64,000 nt of DNA from assembly GCF_003050785.1 (NCBI RefSeq), contig NZ_QAOH01000001.1, positions 248,001 to 312,000 of the forward strand, written 5' to 3'. Position numbers and translations under genes: made by a program. Below are positions 1 to 8,408 of this stretch, in pieces. The stretch's first letter is position 1. Every line of letters starts with the position of its first letter. The notes beneath the pieces were generated by a model, which saw only the letters and a program-made list of their open reading frames with translations, was not told the origin of the DNA and did no database searches. Source of the DNA: Celeribacter persicus. GTDB taxonomy: Bacteria > Pseudomonadota > Alphaproteobacteria > Rhodobacterales > Rhodobacteraceae.

Positions 1-1630
1 CTTTGAGCCGCGCCACTTCCGCCGTGTCACCGATCATCGCCGCCGCCGCCAGAAGCACCACATCGCGCGAAGGTTCCTGCTGCATTGCGTAATGCTGCCG
101 CGCCATATCGACCAGCCGGGCATTCCGGTGCACCAGACCCGACATAAGAACCGGCAGATAAAGATAGGGCTGCGGCGCCGCACTGATACGGATGGCTTCC
201 AACGCCGCATCGCGCGCCTCCTCATACAGGTCAGCGGCCATATAGGCGTAGGCCAGCACACCGTAAGAGGTCGGATTGGCCGGGTTCAGATCGACCGCAT
301 GACGCAACTCGTGGATCGCACGATCCGTATCGCCCGTCGCATTGTGCACCGCCCCGAGCAGAGTGAAAACGACATCCGAATTCGGATAGCGGTCGGCGAG
401 CCGTTCGGCATAGCGTGTCACCTCCTCCGCGGTAACATACATCTCTTCTGGAAGGGCCGCGACATCCATAAAGGGGAACCCCGGCACGGCATGCAGCATC
501 AACGTGCCATAAGAGGCCGCCGCGATCGGATCCTCCTGCAAATCCACAAGCAACGGCTGGAAACAGGTGTGGGCCACCTGAAAGCGCTCCGGCGACAGCC
601 CGTCAAGAAAGTCATCCGTCAGTACGACACAGTGAAAGCGACCGGAAGGGGCAACTCCGTCGATCCCGCTCAGCACCCCGCCCTGCGCCGTCAGTGTTCC
701 GCTCACCTGCTGTGAGACCGCCCGCAAGGCAGCATAGAAATCGCCCTGTTCCACGCTCTGCACAAAGCGCCGCTGCAACAACACCTCGCCACTCTGCGCA
801 TCCGTCAACTCGACGGTCAAATCAATTTCACGACCGACACTGAGGATCGAACCGCTCAGCACATAATCCACTTTCGTCAAAGCAGATTTGTCCGCGACAG
901 AGGACAACACATCGACCTCCGCCCGCCCAAAGCGCCCGAAATCACCCGCAATCTGGTGCTGGACCGATTTGCCATATTCGTCATGGGTCTGATCCTCCGT
1001 GAAATTGGCAAAGGGCAGAATGGCGATCCTCGGGTATGCCGACACAACGGGCTGCGCGCTTTCCAGGGGCGGGGAGACGTCAGATACCTGCGCACCATAG
1101 AGGAACAAACAGGAAGCGAGCGCGAGCCCCAGCAGCACGATCACACCGAACCCCCGGCTGCGACGCACGGTCGCCGCGCGAACAGGGGCGGGTTTCGGGG
1201 AGGCATATTCCGTCACGGATGCCCCCGCATCCGGCGTGGTGTGCATGGTGGCTCTGGCGGACAAGGAAAGCACGGGCACGAGACCCGGAACATAGCTGCC
1301 GCGCGGGATTTCCAGCCGCATATCACGATCCGGGTGCTCATCGTAATAAGCGGCAATGCCCTCGCGCAAACGTCGCATTCGCACACGTACGATCGGATCG
1401 GTGGTGGGATCGAAATCATCATCCCGCCCGAGCAAATCCTGAGCGATGGCATATTCGGTGATCGCCTCCCCCCGCCCGGCCAGATATTCCTCGGCAAGAT
1501 AATTGAGTAAAGCCCTGTTGGCCTTGGAACGAGCGAATGACGGGCTTTCCAGAAGCGCCGTTACCTCTTGTCGCACACGGGTAGCCTTCTGCCCGTCCTT
1601 GAGATCGTCCCTGGGTTCGTCCGGCAGCAT
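1..1630 (-). CDS. membrane TolB-like/TPR protein, C-terminus cut by window edge
   Basis: At least 543 codons are visible and the gene runs off the left edge. The N-terminal ~115 residues are of the type seen ahead of TolB-like/adenylate-cyclase-like regulators: a run resembling LLNYLAEEYLAGRGEAITEY, then LLGRDDDFDPTTDPIVRVR and an RLREGIAAYY element. One hydrophobic helix lies near residues 160-180. A FlgO/TolB-like segment follows (about 202-290, IAILPFANFTEDQ), and a TPR-like region lies near 420-490. I infer an inner-membrane sensory or scaffold protein with the TPR domain outside. No cyclase domain is visible in what remains. The ATG start follows a weak Shine-Dalgarno sequence. The substrate or partner is unknown. 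Confidence 0.75.
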   Translation of the reverse strand, partial: MLPDEPRDDLKDGQKATRVRQEVTALLESPSFARSKANRALLNYLAEEYLAGRGEAITEYAIAQDLLGRDDDFDPTTDPIVRVRMRRLREGIAAYYDEHPDRDMRLEIPRGSYVPGLVPVLSLSARATMHTTPDAGASVTEYASPKPAPVRAATVRRSRGFGVIVLLGLALASCLFLYGAQVSDVSPPLESAQPVVSAYPRIAILPFANFTEDQTHDEYGKSVQHQIAGDFGRFGRAEVDVLSSVADKSALTKVDYVLSGSILSVGREIDLTVELTDAQSGEVLLQRRFVQSVEQGDFYAALRAVSQQVSGTLTAQGGVLSGIDGVAPSGRFHCVVLTDDFLDGLSPERFQVAHTCFQPLLVDLQEDPIAAASYGTLMLHAVPGFPFMDVAALPEEMYVTAEEVTRYAERLADRYPNSDVVFTLLGAVHNATGDTDRAIHELRHAVDLNPANPTSYGVLAYAYMAADLYEEARDAALEAIRISAAPQPYLYLPVLMSGLVHRNARLVDMARQHYAMQQEPSRDVVLLAAAAMIGDTAEVARLK

Positions 1631-2055
1631 CGGCGAACTCCTTCAGACCCGCTTCACGTCAACTCGCATTAAACGGGAAAGTAACATGTTTCATACACGA
1701 AAAAAGAGTAAAATGACCTAAAACACGGATTATCCGCGTCTCCTCATCGTACCGAAGGGCATGGTTACGAGCCGTTACACGATACGCACCGCCTGCGCGC
1801 ACGGCCTCTATTGCAGGTGAAACATTCTGAAACTCATTGTTTCTGACACGGCGCCTTCTTTTCCCGCAGACTTGGTTCCCACTTGGCTCCAAAGGATAAA
1901 ACCGTGCAAAACCGATCCCCGCTCCAGTCCCGGACCATTCGTTGCGCCCGTTCGCAGGCTGAGAGCTGTGCGGAGACATCAGCGCATGCGCGCGCGCCTT
2001 CCCAGCAGGGAACGAGAACCGGAAGAAACATCGCATTCATGCAAAGGAGCGCCCC
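1631..2055. other. 425-base divergent intergenic region
   Basis: This non-coding stretch separates the leftward TolB-like/TPR gene from the small rightward gene at 2056. The left half (about 1660-1735) is AT-rich and probably carries the promoter of the leftward gene. TGAAAC occurs twice with a 10-base period (1818 and 1828), followed by an inverted GTTTC at 1839-1843, which could be an operator. The right half is GC-rich. Short open frames on both strands have no good ribosome binding site or protein-like composition. Confidence 0.5.
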
Positions 2056-2403
2056 ATGAGCCTCCCGTCCCATGCCACCTCATATCGCATGGTCATTGCC
2101 TCTGCCCCGGGACACTTGCGCCTGTCGTTTCTGACCGGACACAATGGCAGCGCCGACAATCGCGCGTACCCGCCGCGCTTCGAAAGCCCGCAGATGCAGC
2201 CCGGCCTACCCCCTCGGGAAAGTGAAATGATCGAACGCCTTCTGGAGTTGTGCACCGAGTATCAGCATCAGGGGAAACATGACCTCGCCGCACTAATCGA
2301 CCGGATCGGCATGCGCATGATGCAGATGTTTCTCGAACGGCTAGAACAGAACACCCCCGCCGAACCACAGGACAAGCCACAGGAATGGCCACAAAAGACA
2401 TGA
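2056..2403 (+). CDS. small hypothetical protein (115 aa)
   Basis: The product is unrecognised. The start is chosen because AAAGGAG lies about 8 bases upstream of the ATG. The first ~55 residues are Pro/Ser-rich and look disordered. Residues ~58-100 look helical and amphipathic (MIERLLELCTEYQHQGKHD, then a Met-rich MRMMQMFLERLEQ helix), and the tail is Gln/Pro/Lys-rich. An internal ATG at 2227 would give just the 58-residue helical part, so the true start is uncertain. It has no signal peptide or membrane segment. It stands alone between a divergent regulator-like gene and a convergent peroxidase gene. Confidence 0.5.
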   Translation: MSLPSHATSYRMVIASAPGHLRLSFLTGHNGSADNRAYPPRFESPQMQPGLPPRESEMIERLLELCTEYQHQGKHDLAALIDRIGMRMMQMFLERLEQNTPAEPQDKPQEWPQKT

Positions 2404-2477
2404 GGCCCCCGTCAGCGGGCCGGAGAAGGACAGGGACGCATCCGTTTCCCAACCCCGCGCGGGAGCCTCTTTGGTAT

Positions 2478-2506
2478 GCGGCCCCGGAAATCTGTCCCGG
2501 AGCCGC
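2478..2506 (-). terminator. possible hairpin downstream of the cytochrome c peroxidase gene
   Basis: A GC-rich inverted repeat (GCGGC-CCGG against CCGG-GCCGC) lies just past the stop of the leftward peroxidase gene. No clear T-run follows in that direction, so it may stabilise the 3' end rather than terminate. Confidence 0.3.
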
Positions 2507-2514
2507 AGGATCCG

Positions 2515-3567
2515 TCATTCCACGATGACTTCAGCCGTCGGACGCGGGGTCATCGCGGTCTCGGCCGGCAGAACAGGCGTGGTGATTGTCGGCACTTCGC
2601 CGGTCAACGAGCCGAGGAAGGCCACGATCTTACCGGCTTCCTCATCGCTGAGTTCTTCGCCAAGCTGGCTTTCGGCCATGATCTGCACGGCAACTTTCAG
2701 ATCCCAGACCTTGCCGGAGTGGAAATAGGGCGCGGTCATCGCGATGTTGCGCAGCGGCCCGGCGCGGAAGACATATTCGTCGTCCACAGTGTCGGTCACG
2801 GCAAACCGGCCACGGTCACCTTCCGGCAGAATGTCGGAACCCGGTTTTTCGATCAGCCCGAAGGGATAGTAATCCTCGCCACCGATATTGACGCCAGCGT
2901 GGCAAGCGATGCAGCCTTTGTCCATGAACAGTTCAAGACCGGCAAGTTCTTCTTCACTGAGCGCGTTGTCATCGCCATTGAGCCAGGAATCAAACGGTGC
3001 AGGGGTCAGAAGAGTCGCCTCGAACGCCTCGATCGCCTTGGCCATGTTGTCGAAGGTGACGGGCTCCGCCTCATCCGGGAAGGAGGTTTCGAACCACTCG
3101 ACATACTGGCCCATCGACGACAGAGTCGCGACCACGTTTTCCGGCGTGTTGGCCATTTCGACACCGGCCTGAATCGGCCCTTTGGCCTGCGCCTTCAAAT
3201 CGTCGGCGCGGCCATCCCAGAACTGGGCCACATTGAACACGGCATTCAGCACGGTCGGCGAGTTGCGCGGCCCTTTTTGCCAGCCATGACCGACCGAGGT
3301 TTCCATGTTGTCATCGCCACCTGTCGTCAGGTTGTGGCAGGAATAGCAGGAGAAGACGCCAGATGCCGACAGGCGCGGATCGAAGAACAACGCCTTACCG
3401 AGATCAATCTTATCCTTGGTAATCGGGTTGTCAGCCACGGCGGGAACCGTCGAGGGCAGCGGCTTGAAGAATTCGAGTGCATAGTCCCTCAGCTCATTCG
3501 CCGAAGCGGCCGATGCGCCCAAAACAGCGGCACTGGTCAACAGGACAATACGCGGTGCAAGTTTCAT
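2515..3567 (-). CDS. di-haem cytochrome c peroxidase / MauG family
   Basis: A 350-residue periplasmic protein with a signal peptide (MKLAPRIVLLTSAAVLGASA, cleavage near ASA-NE) and two c-type haem sites, CYSCH at 74-78 and CIACH at 219-223. Length and layout fit the bacterial di-haem peroxidases that reduce hydrogen peroxide with electrons from soluble cytochromes. Some relatives are MauG-like and modify partner proteins, so the exact substrate is open. The ATG at 3567 is preferred over an upstream in-frame start because it begins a signal peptide and follows GAGGGAGAG. An FNR-like site lies about 90 bases upstream, which fits induction at low oxygen, typical of this family. Confidence 0.88.
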   Translation of the reverse strand: MKLAPRIVLLTSAAVLGASAASANELRDYALEFFKPLPSTVPAVADNPITKDKIDLGKALFFDPRLSASGVFSCYSCHNLTTGGDDNMETSVGHGWQKGPRNSPTVLNAVFNVAQFWDGRADDLKAQAKGPIQAGVEMANTPENVVATLSSMGQYVEWFETSFPDEAEPVTFDNMAKAIEAFEATLLTPAPFDSWLNGDDNALSEEELAGLELFMDKGCIACHAGVNIGGEDYYPFGLIEKPGSDILPEGDRGRFAVTDTVDDEYVFRAGPLRNIAMTAPYFHSGKVWDLKVAVQIMAESQLGEELSDEEAGKIVAFLGSLTGEVPTITTPVLPAETAMTPRPTAEVIVE

Positions 3568-3652
3568 TAATCTCTCCCTCGCATCATGAGATGCATTCAG
3601 TAAGAATGTCGCGCGTCTGGAATTGAAATTAGAATCCTTCCAAAATGAAACC

Positions 3653-3666
3653 ATGACTTAGATCAA
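3653..3666. promoter_or_regulatory. FNR/FnrL-like site upstream of the peroxidase gene
   Basis: ATGAC-N4-ATCAA matches 8 of the 10 defined bases of the TTGAT-N4-ATCAA consensus. It lies about 86-99 bases upstream of the peroxidase start codon, between this gene and divergent waaA. Its function is inferred from the match and the target type. Confidence 0.45.
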
Positions 3667-3781
3667 TTCCAACTCCAGAAGAGGATTTGATGCCAACCTC
3701 CCCCACCCGAGAGAGCACTTGCCAAGAAAGCGGGCTCCGTCGTAAGCGGGAACCACCTGTTGTGTCACCCGAGGCGATGTC

Positions 3782-5080
3782 TTGCTGCTGTACCGTGTCT
3801 TTTTGTTGCTCCTGAGCCCGCTTTTTGCTCTCGCACTGCTGCGGCAATGGCTGCGGGGGCGCGAGAAATTTCGCGATCTGACGGAACGGTTCGGAGCGCG
3901 GCTTGCCCGACGTCCGCGCTCTCACGCCCCGCTGCTGTGGATACATGGCGCCTCCAACGGTGAACTGACCGCTGCGCGCAGCCTGATCGAGGAAGCCCTG
4001 AACCGCGCTCCGGGGCTGGAAATCCTCGTGACCGTCAACACAGTGAGTGCCCGGCGCATGGTCCGCAAATGGCACCTGCCACGGGTGCAGGTACGGCTTG
4101 CTCCCATGGATTTTCGGCCAGTCCTGCGGCATTTCATCAATGCGGTTCAGCCCGCAGCCCTCGTGTCACTGGAAAACGAAATCTGGCCCAACAGATTCAC
4201 ATTGCTAAAAAAACGCGGCATTCCGGTGATCGTCGCCGGCGCGCGCATGTCGGAGCGCACGGCGCGGCGCTGGTCGCAGATGCAATGGCTTTTCGGCCCG
4301 ACCATGCGCGCGACCATCGGCGCGGTCACGCGACTGGCGGCTCAGGACACCGCTTCGGAACAGCGATTACTGCAACTCGGCCTACCCTCCGATCGCCTGC
4401 TGCCGCGCATGAACCTCAAGACCACCGTCGAAGTGCAAAGCGCATCCGAAGAGGCCCTTGCCCCCCTGCGACAACATTTCACACGCGACACAACGCTTTT
4501 GGCCGCTTCCACACATGAGGGGGAGGAGCGTGTGGTGTTCGAGGCGTTCGACCTCCTGCGCCAGACACATCCCGACGCCCGTCTGGTCCTCGCCCCCCGC
4601 CACCCCGGACGTGGCGATGCGGTTGCGCTTGAACTGGCCCGTGCGGGGCTCAGCTATACCCGCCGGTCCCGGGGCGATCTTCCCGACAGCGCCCCGGTTT
4701 ATCTGGCCGACACGCTGGGAGAAATGGCACTCTGGTATCAACTCGCAGGGCTGTGTTTCATCGGCGGGTCCCTCACCCCGCGCGGCGGACACACGCCATT
4801 CGAACCGGCCCAGTTCGATTGCGCCCTCCTCCATGGTCCGCATGTCTCCAACCATATTGCCGCTTATCAGGCACTCGACAGAATCGGTGCTGCGATCGAG
4901 GTGCGCGATGCCTCCGCCCTCGCCCAAGCGGCTGCCCGGCTGATGAGCGATCCCGATGCGGCCGCGCGCATGGCAAAAGACGCCCATGAGGCGCTGGCCC
5001 CGCTGCGGGCGGCGCAATTGCGTCAGGAAGCGTTCTGGAACGTGCTGGCCGATCTGCCCAAATTGCAGGCGCTGGCCTGA
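3782..5080 (+). CDS. waaA: 3-deoxy-D-manno-octulosonic acid transferase
   Basis: WaaA/KdtA transfers Kdo from CMP-Kdo to the lipid A precursor at the cytoplasmic face of the inner membrane. The 432-residue product has an N-terminal hydrophobic anchor (residues 1-20), the WIHGASNGE segment that matches the family's catalytic Glu region, and LENEIWPNRF. The C-terminal half has the donor-binding fold (ASTHEGEE, APRHPGRGD, FIGGSLTPRGGH). I choose a TTG start: an in-frame stop closes the frame upstream, no ATG begins the anchor, and GAGG lies 7 bases before it. It is a stand-alone gene, divergent from the peroxidase gene. Whether it adds one or two Kdo residues cannot be told. Confidence 0.93.
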   Translation: MLLYRVFLLLLSPLFALALLRQWLRGREKFRDLTERFGARLARRPRSHAPLLWIHGASNGELTAARSLIEEALNRAPGLEILVTVNTVSARRMVRKWHLPRVQVRLAPMDFRPVLRHFINAVQPAALVSLENEIWPNRFTLLKKRGIPVIVAGARMSERTARRWSQMQWLFGPTMRATIGAVTRLAAQDTASEQRLLQLGLPSDRLLPRMNLKTTVEVQSASEEALAPLRQHFTRDTTLLAASTHEGEERVVFEAFDLLRQTHPDARLVLAPRHPGRGDAVALELARAGLSYTRRSRGDLPDSAPVYLADTLGEMALWYQLAGLCFIGGSLTPRGGHTPFEPAQFDCALLHGPHVSNHIAAYQALDRIGAAIEVRDASALAQAAARLMSDPDAAARMAKDAHEALAPLRAAQLRQEAFWNVLADLPKLQALA

Positions 5081-5216
5081 ACCCTACCAACCCTCGTCGC
5101 GCGAATTTTCTTTTCAGCCGTCATCCGACTTTGATAGTCCTGTGTCAGTCTGAGGCGACAGTACGGAAGGGGAGGAGACTCGCCATCTCGCATCAGACCC
5201 GGAGGGTCACGAGCAG

Positions 5217-5696
5217 GTGTCATTGATCAGAACAAGACAACACCCGGTCAAACTGGGGCGGGGCGGGAAAGGCGGGGTGCGTACGCAATTCGGCGCACTG
5301 ATCTGGCGTCAGCGCAAGGACAGGTTGCAGGTGCTTCTGGTCAAATCCCGCCGCAGCAAACGCTGGATCATCCCGAAAGGCTGGCCGATGCATGGCGAAA
5401 CCCCAGTACAGGCGGCGACAATCGAAGCCTGGGAAGAGGCCGGGGTCAAAGGCCGCCCCGCGCCTGTCTGTATCGGTCTCTATTCCTACCTGAAAACCCC
5501 GCGCGATGGCGATTTGCCGAAACCCTGCGTCGTCGCGGTCTTCCCGCTCAAGGCGCGCTGGGTCTTCGACAAATATCCGGAAGTGCACGAACGCAAACGC
5601 AAATGGGTGTCACAGAAAAAAGCCGCAAGCCTTGTCGCGGAACCGGAACTTGCGCAGATCATCCGGCATTTCGATCCCAAGACCTACCGCCTCTGA
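5217..5696 (+). CDS. Nudix hydrolase with an atypical Nudix box
   Basis: A 159-residue soluble protein with the Nudix fold. The box runs from G55 through E61 to V77, and the metal-binding core reads EAWEEAGV. The canonical REUXEE arginine is Ile69 here. The arrangement, the basic N-terminus and the IIPKGWP start of the motif resemble diphosphoinositol-polyphosphate / diadenosine-polyphosphate hydrolase-type Nudix proteins. The substrate cannot be assigned. The start is GTG with GGAGG about 10 bases upstream. It sits alone between waaA and the DUF1178 gene. Confidence 0.85.
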   Translation: MSLIRTRQHPVKLGRGGKGGVRTQFGALIWRQRKDRLQVLLVKSRRSKRWIIPKGWPMHGETPVQAATIEAWEEAGVKGRPAPVCIGLYSYLKTPRDGDLPKPCVVAVFPLKARWVFDKYPEVHERKRKWVSQKKAASLVAEPELAQIIRHFDPKTYRL

Positions 5697-5763
5697 GCCC
5701 GGACAGATTGCCAACCGGGGCGCGGACGGGTAGTGTGAGGCTCTTGCAAACACGCGACATGCC

Positions 5764-6231
5764 ATGATCCGTTACACGCTCAAATGTGCCGAAGGCCACC
5801 AGTTCGAAAGCTGGTTCCGTTCGGCGGACGCCTTCGAAACGCTACAGGCCAGCGGACAGGTAAGCTGTCCGATTTGTGGCTCAACCTCGGTTGACAAAGC
5901 GATCATGGCACCACGGGTCAGCACCTCACGCGACCGGACCGATGAGCCATCGCAAGACAACACCCCCACACAACCCGCCGCAGCCGCGATGACCACGCCG
6001 CCCACGCCGGAGCAGATCGAACAGGCGGTGGCAAAGCTGCGCGCCGAAGTCGAGGCCAATTCCGATTACGTGGGCGTCGAATTCGCCACGGAAGCGCGCA
6101 AGATTCACGAGGGCGAGGCCCCCGCCCGCGCGATCTACGGCGAGGCGAAACTCGATGACGCCAAGGCGCTGATCGAGGAGGGCGTGCCAGTTCTGCCCTT
6201 GCCCTTCACGCCGAAGCGGAAAATGAACTGA
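5764..6231 (+). CDS. DUF1178 family protein
   Basis: A 155-residue protein that begins MIRYTLKCAEGHQFESWF and carries CPICGS, so there are single Cys residues before and after the HQFESWF element plus a CxxC pair that could bind zinc. The middle is Pro/Ala/Thr-rich linker. The C-terminal part (SDYVGVEFATEARKIHEGE) is the family's conserved region. No function is established for DUF1178, though the small zinc ribbon resembles regulatory proteins of the FmdB type. The following dehydrogenase gene starts about 70 bases downstream. Confidence 0.85.
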   Translation: MIRYTLKCAEGHQFESWFRSADAFETLQASGQVSCPICGSTSVDKAIMAPRVSTSRDRTDEPSQDNTPTQPAAAAMTTPPTPEQIEQAVAKLRAEVEANSDYVGVEFATEARKIHEGEAPARAIYGEAKLDDAKALIEEGVPVLPLPFTPKRKMN

Positions 6232-6302
6232 CGCGGTTGCAACGCGCCCGCGCCGCCCTAAGTGTGGGCCGCACAGACCCCGTCATTTCAGGAAACAATA
6301 CC

Positions 6303-6950
6303 ATGCCCACCGCTTTGATCACCGGCGCCTCGCGCGGCATCGGCGCCGCCATGACCCACGAACTCACCACCCGTGGCTATGACGTCATCGGCACCTCTAC
6401 GACCGGCGGCAACGGGCTTTACCCGCTCGATCTCACCGACCCGAAAGCCTCCGCCGCACTGGCGCAAACGCTCTCGGGGACGCCCATCGACCTTCTCGTG
6501 TGCAATGCCGGGCTCTACCTCGACAAAGGACAGAGCCTTGAGACCGGCTACCCCGCCGCAATGTGGGCCGAGGAATTCGCGGTCAATGTCACCGGCGTCT
6601 TTCTGACCGTTCAGGCCTTTCTTCCGGCCCTTCGCGCGACACAGGGCAAGATCGCGATCATATCGTCGCAAATGGCCTCGCATACCCGCGCGCCCGGCGG
6701 TTCCTATATCTACCGCGCCTCGAAAGCCGCCGTGCTCAATCTCGGGCGCAACCTTGCGAGCGATCTCAAGCCTCAAGGCATCGCCGTCGGCGTCTATCAT
6801 CCCGGCTGGGTCAAAACCGACATGGGCGGAAGCGGTGCCGAGATTACGCCGGAGACCGCCGCCCATGGGCTTGCGGACCGCTTCAGGGCGCTCTCCGTCG
6901 AGACCACCGGCTGTTTCGAGACCTGGGACGGGCGCGTCCACGCCTATTGA
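6303..6950 (+). CDS. short-chain dehydrogenase/reductase
   Basis: A 215-residue NAD(P)-dependent oxidoreductase of the classical SDR type. It has the cofactor motif TGASRGIG (7-14), CNAG near 67-70, a catalytic Ser in the IISSQM segment (121/122) and YRASK (Tyr137, Lys141). The C-terminus is short. The substrate is unknown and the neighbours do not suggest a pathway. The ATG at 6303 is used; longer in-frame TTG options upstream add residues that are not SDR-like. Confidence 0.88.
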   Translation: MPTALITGASRGIGAAMTHELTTRGYDVIGTSTTGGNGLYPLDLTDPKASAALAQTLSGTPIDLLVCNAGLYLDKGQSLETGYPAAMWAEEFAVNVTGVFLTVQAFLPALRATQGKIAIISSQMASHTRAPGGSYIYRASKAAVLNLGRNLASDLKPQGIAVGVYHPGWVKTDMGGSGAEITPETAAHGLADRFRALSVETTGCFETWDGRVHAY

Positions 6951-7059
6951 GGCCGATTTGGCCTAAAAATAACGGCGTCACATCAGCGTCACCCTTGCGT
7001 ATTGCCCGCAAGCCACTTAGAGAACCGTGACCAGTTTGAGACGGGGGAACCGGGCAAAA

Positions 7060-8295
7060 ATGCCAATTCTCGTGATGAAATTCGGCGGCACGTCCGTCGC
7101 CACGCTCGACAAGATCAAACGCGCCGCGAAACGTGTGGGCCGCGAGGTCGCCAACGGCTATGACGTGATCGTCGTGGTCTCGGCCATGTCGGGCGAGACC
7201 AACAAGCTCGTGGGCTACGTGAACGACACCTCGCCGATGTATGACGCACGTGAATATGACGCCGTCGTGTCTTCGGGCGAAAACGTCACGGCGGGTCTCA
7301 TGGCTCTGACGCTTCAGGAAATGGATGTGCCCGCGCGCAGCTGGCAGGGTTGGCAAGTGCCGCTCAAGACCAATTCCGCGCATTCTGCCGCCCGGATCGA
7401 GGAAATCCCGACCGACAACATCCTGGCGAAATTCGCCGAAGGCATGAAGGTCGCCGTCGTCGCGGGTTTCCAGGGCATCTCGCCCGAGGGCCGGATCACC
7501 ACGCTGGGCCGTGGCGGTTCCGACACCACCGCCGTGGCCTTTGCCGCCGCTTTCGGGGCCGAGCGTTGCGACATCTACACCGATGTGGACGGGGTTTACA
7601 CCACCGACCCGCGGGTCGAAAGCAAGGCCCGCAAGATGGAGAAAGTCGCCTTCGAGGAGATGCTGGAAATGGCATCTCTCGGCGCCAAAGTGCTCCAGAC
7701 CCGCTCGGTCGAGCTTGCCATGCGCTACGGCGTGCGCCTGCGCGTGCTGTCGTCTTTCGAGGAATATAACCCCAATGCCGGCACGCTGATCTGTGCCGAG
7801 GAGGATATCGTGGAAAACAAACCTGTCTCCGGCATCGCCTCGTCGCGCGAAGAAGCCAAGATGACCCTCGTCTCCGTCGCCGACCGCCCCGGCATCGCCG
7901 CCGCCATTTTCGGCCCGCTGGCCGAGGCTGGTGTCAACGTCGACATGATCATCCAGAACATTTCCGAAGAGGGTCGCACCGACATGACCTTCTCCTGCCC
8001 GGTGGATCAGGTGAAACGCGCCGCCGCCGCCCTCGATGAGGCGAAGGCCAAGGGTGAGTTGAACTTTGGCGAGCTGATCTCCGACACCGATGTCGCGAAA
8101 ATCTCCCTCGTCGGCATCGGCATGCGCTCGCAATCCGGTGTCGCCGCCAAGATGTTCAAGGTGCTGCGCGATGAAGGCATCAACATCAAGGTGATCGCCA
8201 CCTCCGAGATCAAGATTTCCGTACTGATCGACCGCAAATACACCGAACTCGCGGTGCAGGCGCTGCACGACGCTTTCGAACTCGACAAGGCATAA
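7060..8295 (+). CDS. lysC: aspartate kinase
   Basis: Phosphorylates aspartate, the first step toward lysine, threonine, methionine and diaminopimelate. The 411-residue protein starts MPILVMKFGGTSVA (the KFGGTS nucleotide/aspartate site) and has GRGGSDTTAVA and the YTDVDGVYTTDPR segment. Two C-terminal ACT domains (about 265-410) make it a feedback-regulated monofunctional enzyme of the alphaproteobacterial type. The ATG at 7060 is preferred to an in-frame GTG at 7027 because it matches the family's N-terminus and has GGGGGAA ahead. No lysine riboswitch is visible. A strong terminator follows. Confidence 0.96.
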   Translation: MPILVMKFGGTSVATLDKIKRAAKRVGREVANGYDVIVVVSAMSGETNKLVGYVNDTSPMYDAREYDAVVSSGENVTAGLMALTLQEMDVPARSWQGWQVPLKTNSAHSAARIEEIPTDNILAKFAEGMKVAVVAGFQGISPEGRITTLGRGGSDTTAVAFAAAFGAERCDIYTDVDGVYTTDPRVESKARKMEKVAFEEMLEMASLGAKVLQTRSVELAMRYGVRLRVLSSFEEYNPNAGTLICAEEDIVENKPVSGIASSREEAKMTLVSVADRPGIAAAIFGPLAEAGVNVDMIIQNISEEGRTDMTFSCPVDQVKRAAAALDEAKAKGELNFGELISDTDVAKISLVGIGMRSQSGVAAKMFKVLRDEGINIKVIATSEIKISVLIDRKYTELAVQALHDAFELDKA

Positions 8296-8315
8296 GCCGC
8301 CTTTTCGGATCAGTG

Positions 8316-8348
8316 AAAACCCCCGCCGCACGTGGGGGTTTTTCTTTT
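8316..8348 (+). terminator. rho-independent terminator after lysC
   Basis: A perfect stem AAACCCCC / GGGGGTTT with a short loop is followed by TTTCTTTT. It isolates lysC from the next gene. Confidence 0.9.
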
Positions 8349-8408
8349 AAATTTGACGCACTACCCGCATGACCCCTACCCTGAACGCATTTCAGGGAGG
8401 AGTTTCAA

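Noticed and set aside
6237-6302. Upstream TTG start of the short-chain dehydrogenase
   Set aside because: The ATG at 6303 places TGASRGIG at the usual distance from the N-terminus.
6951-7059. Possible lysine riboswitch before lysC
   Set aside because: Only 109 bases separate the dehydrogenase stop from lysC, and no conserved riboswitch elements are visible.
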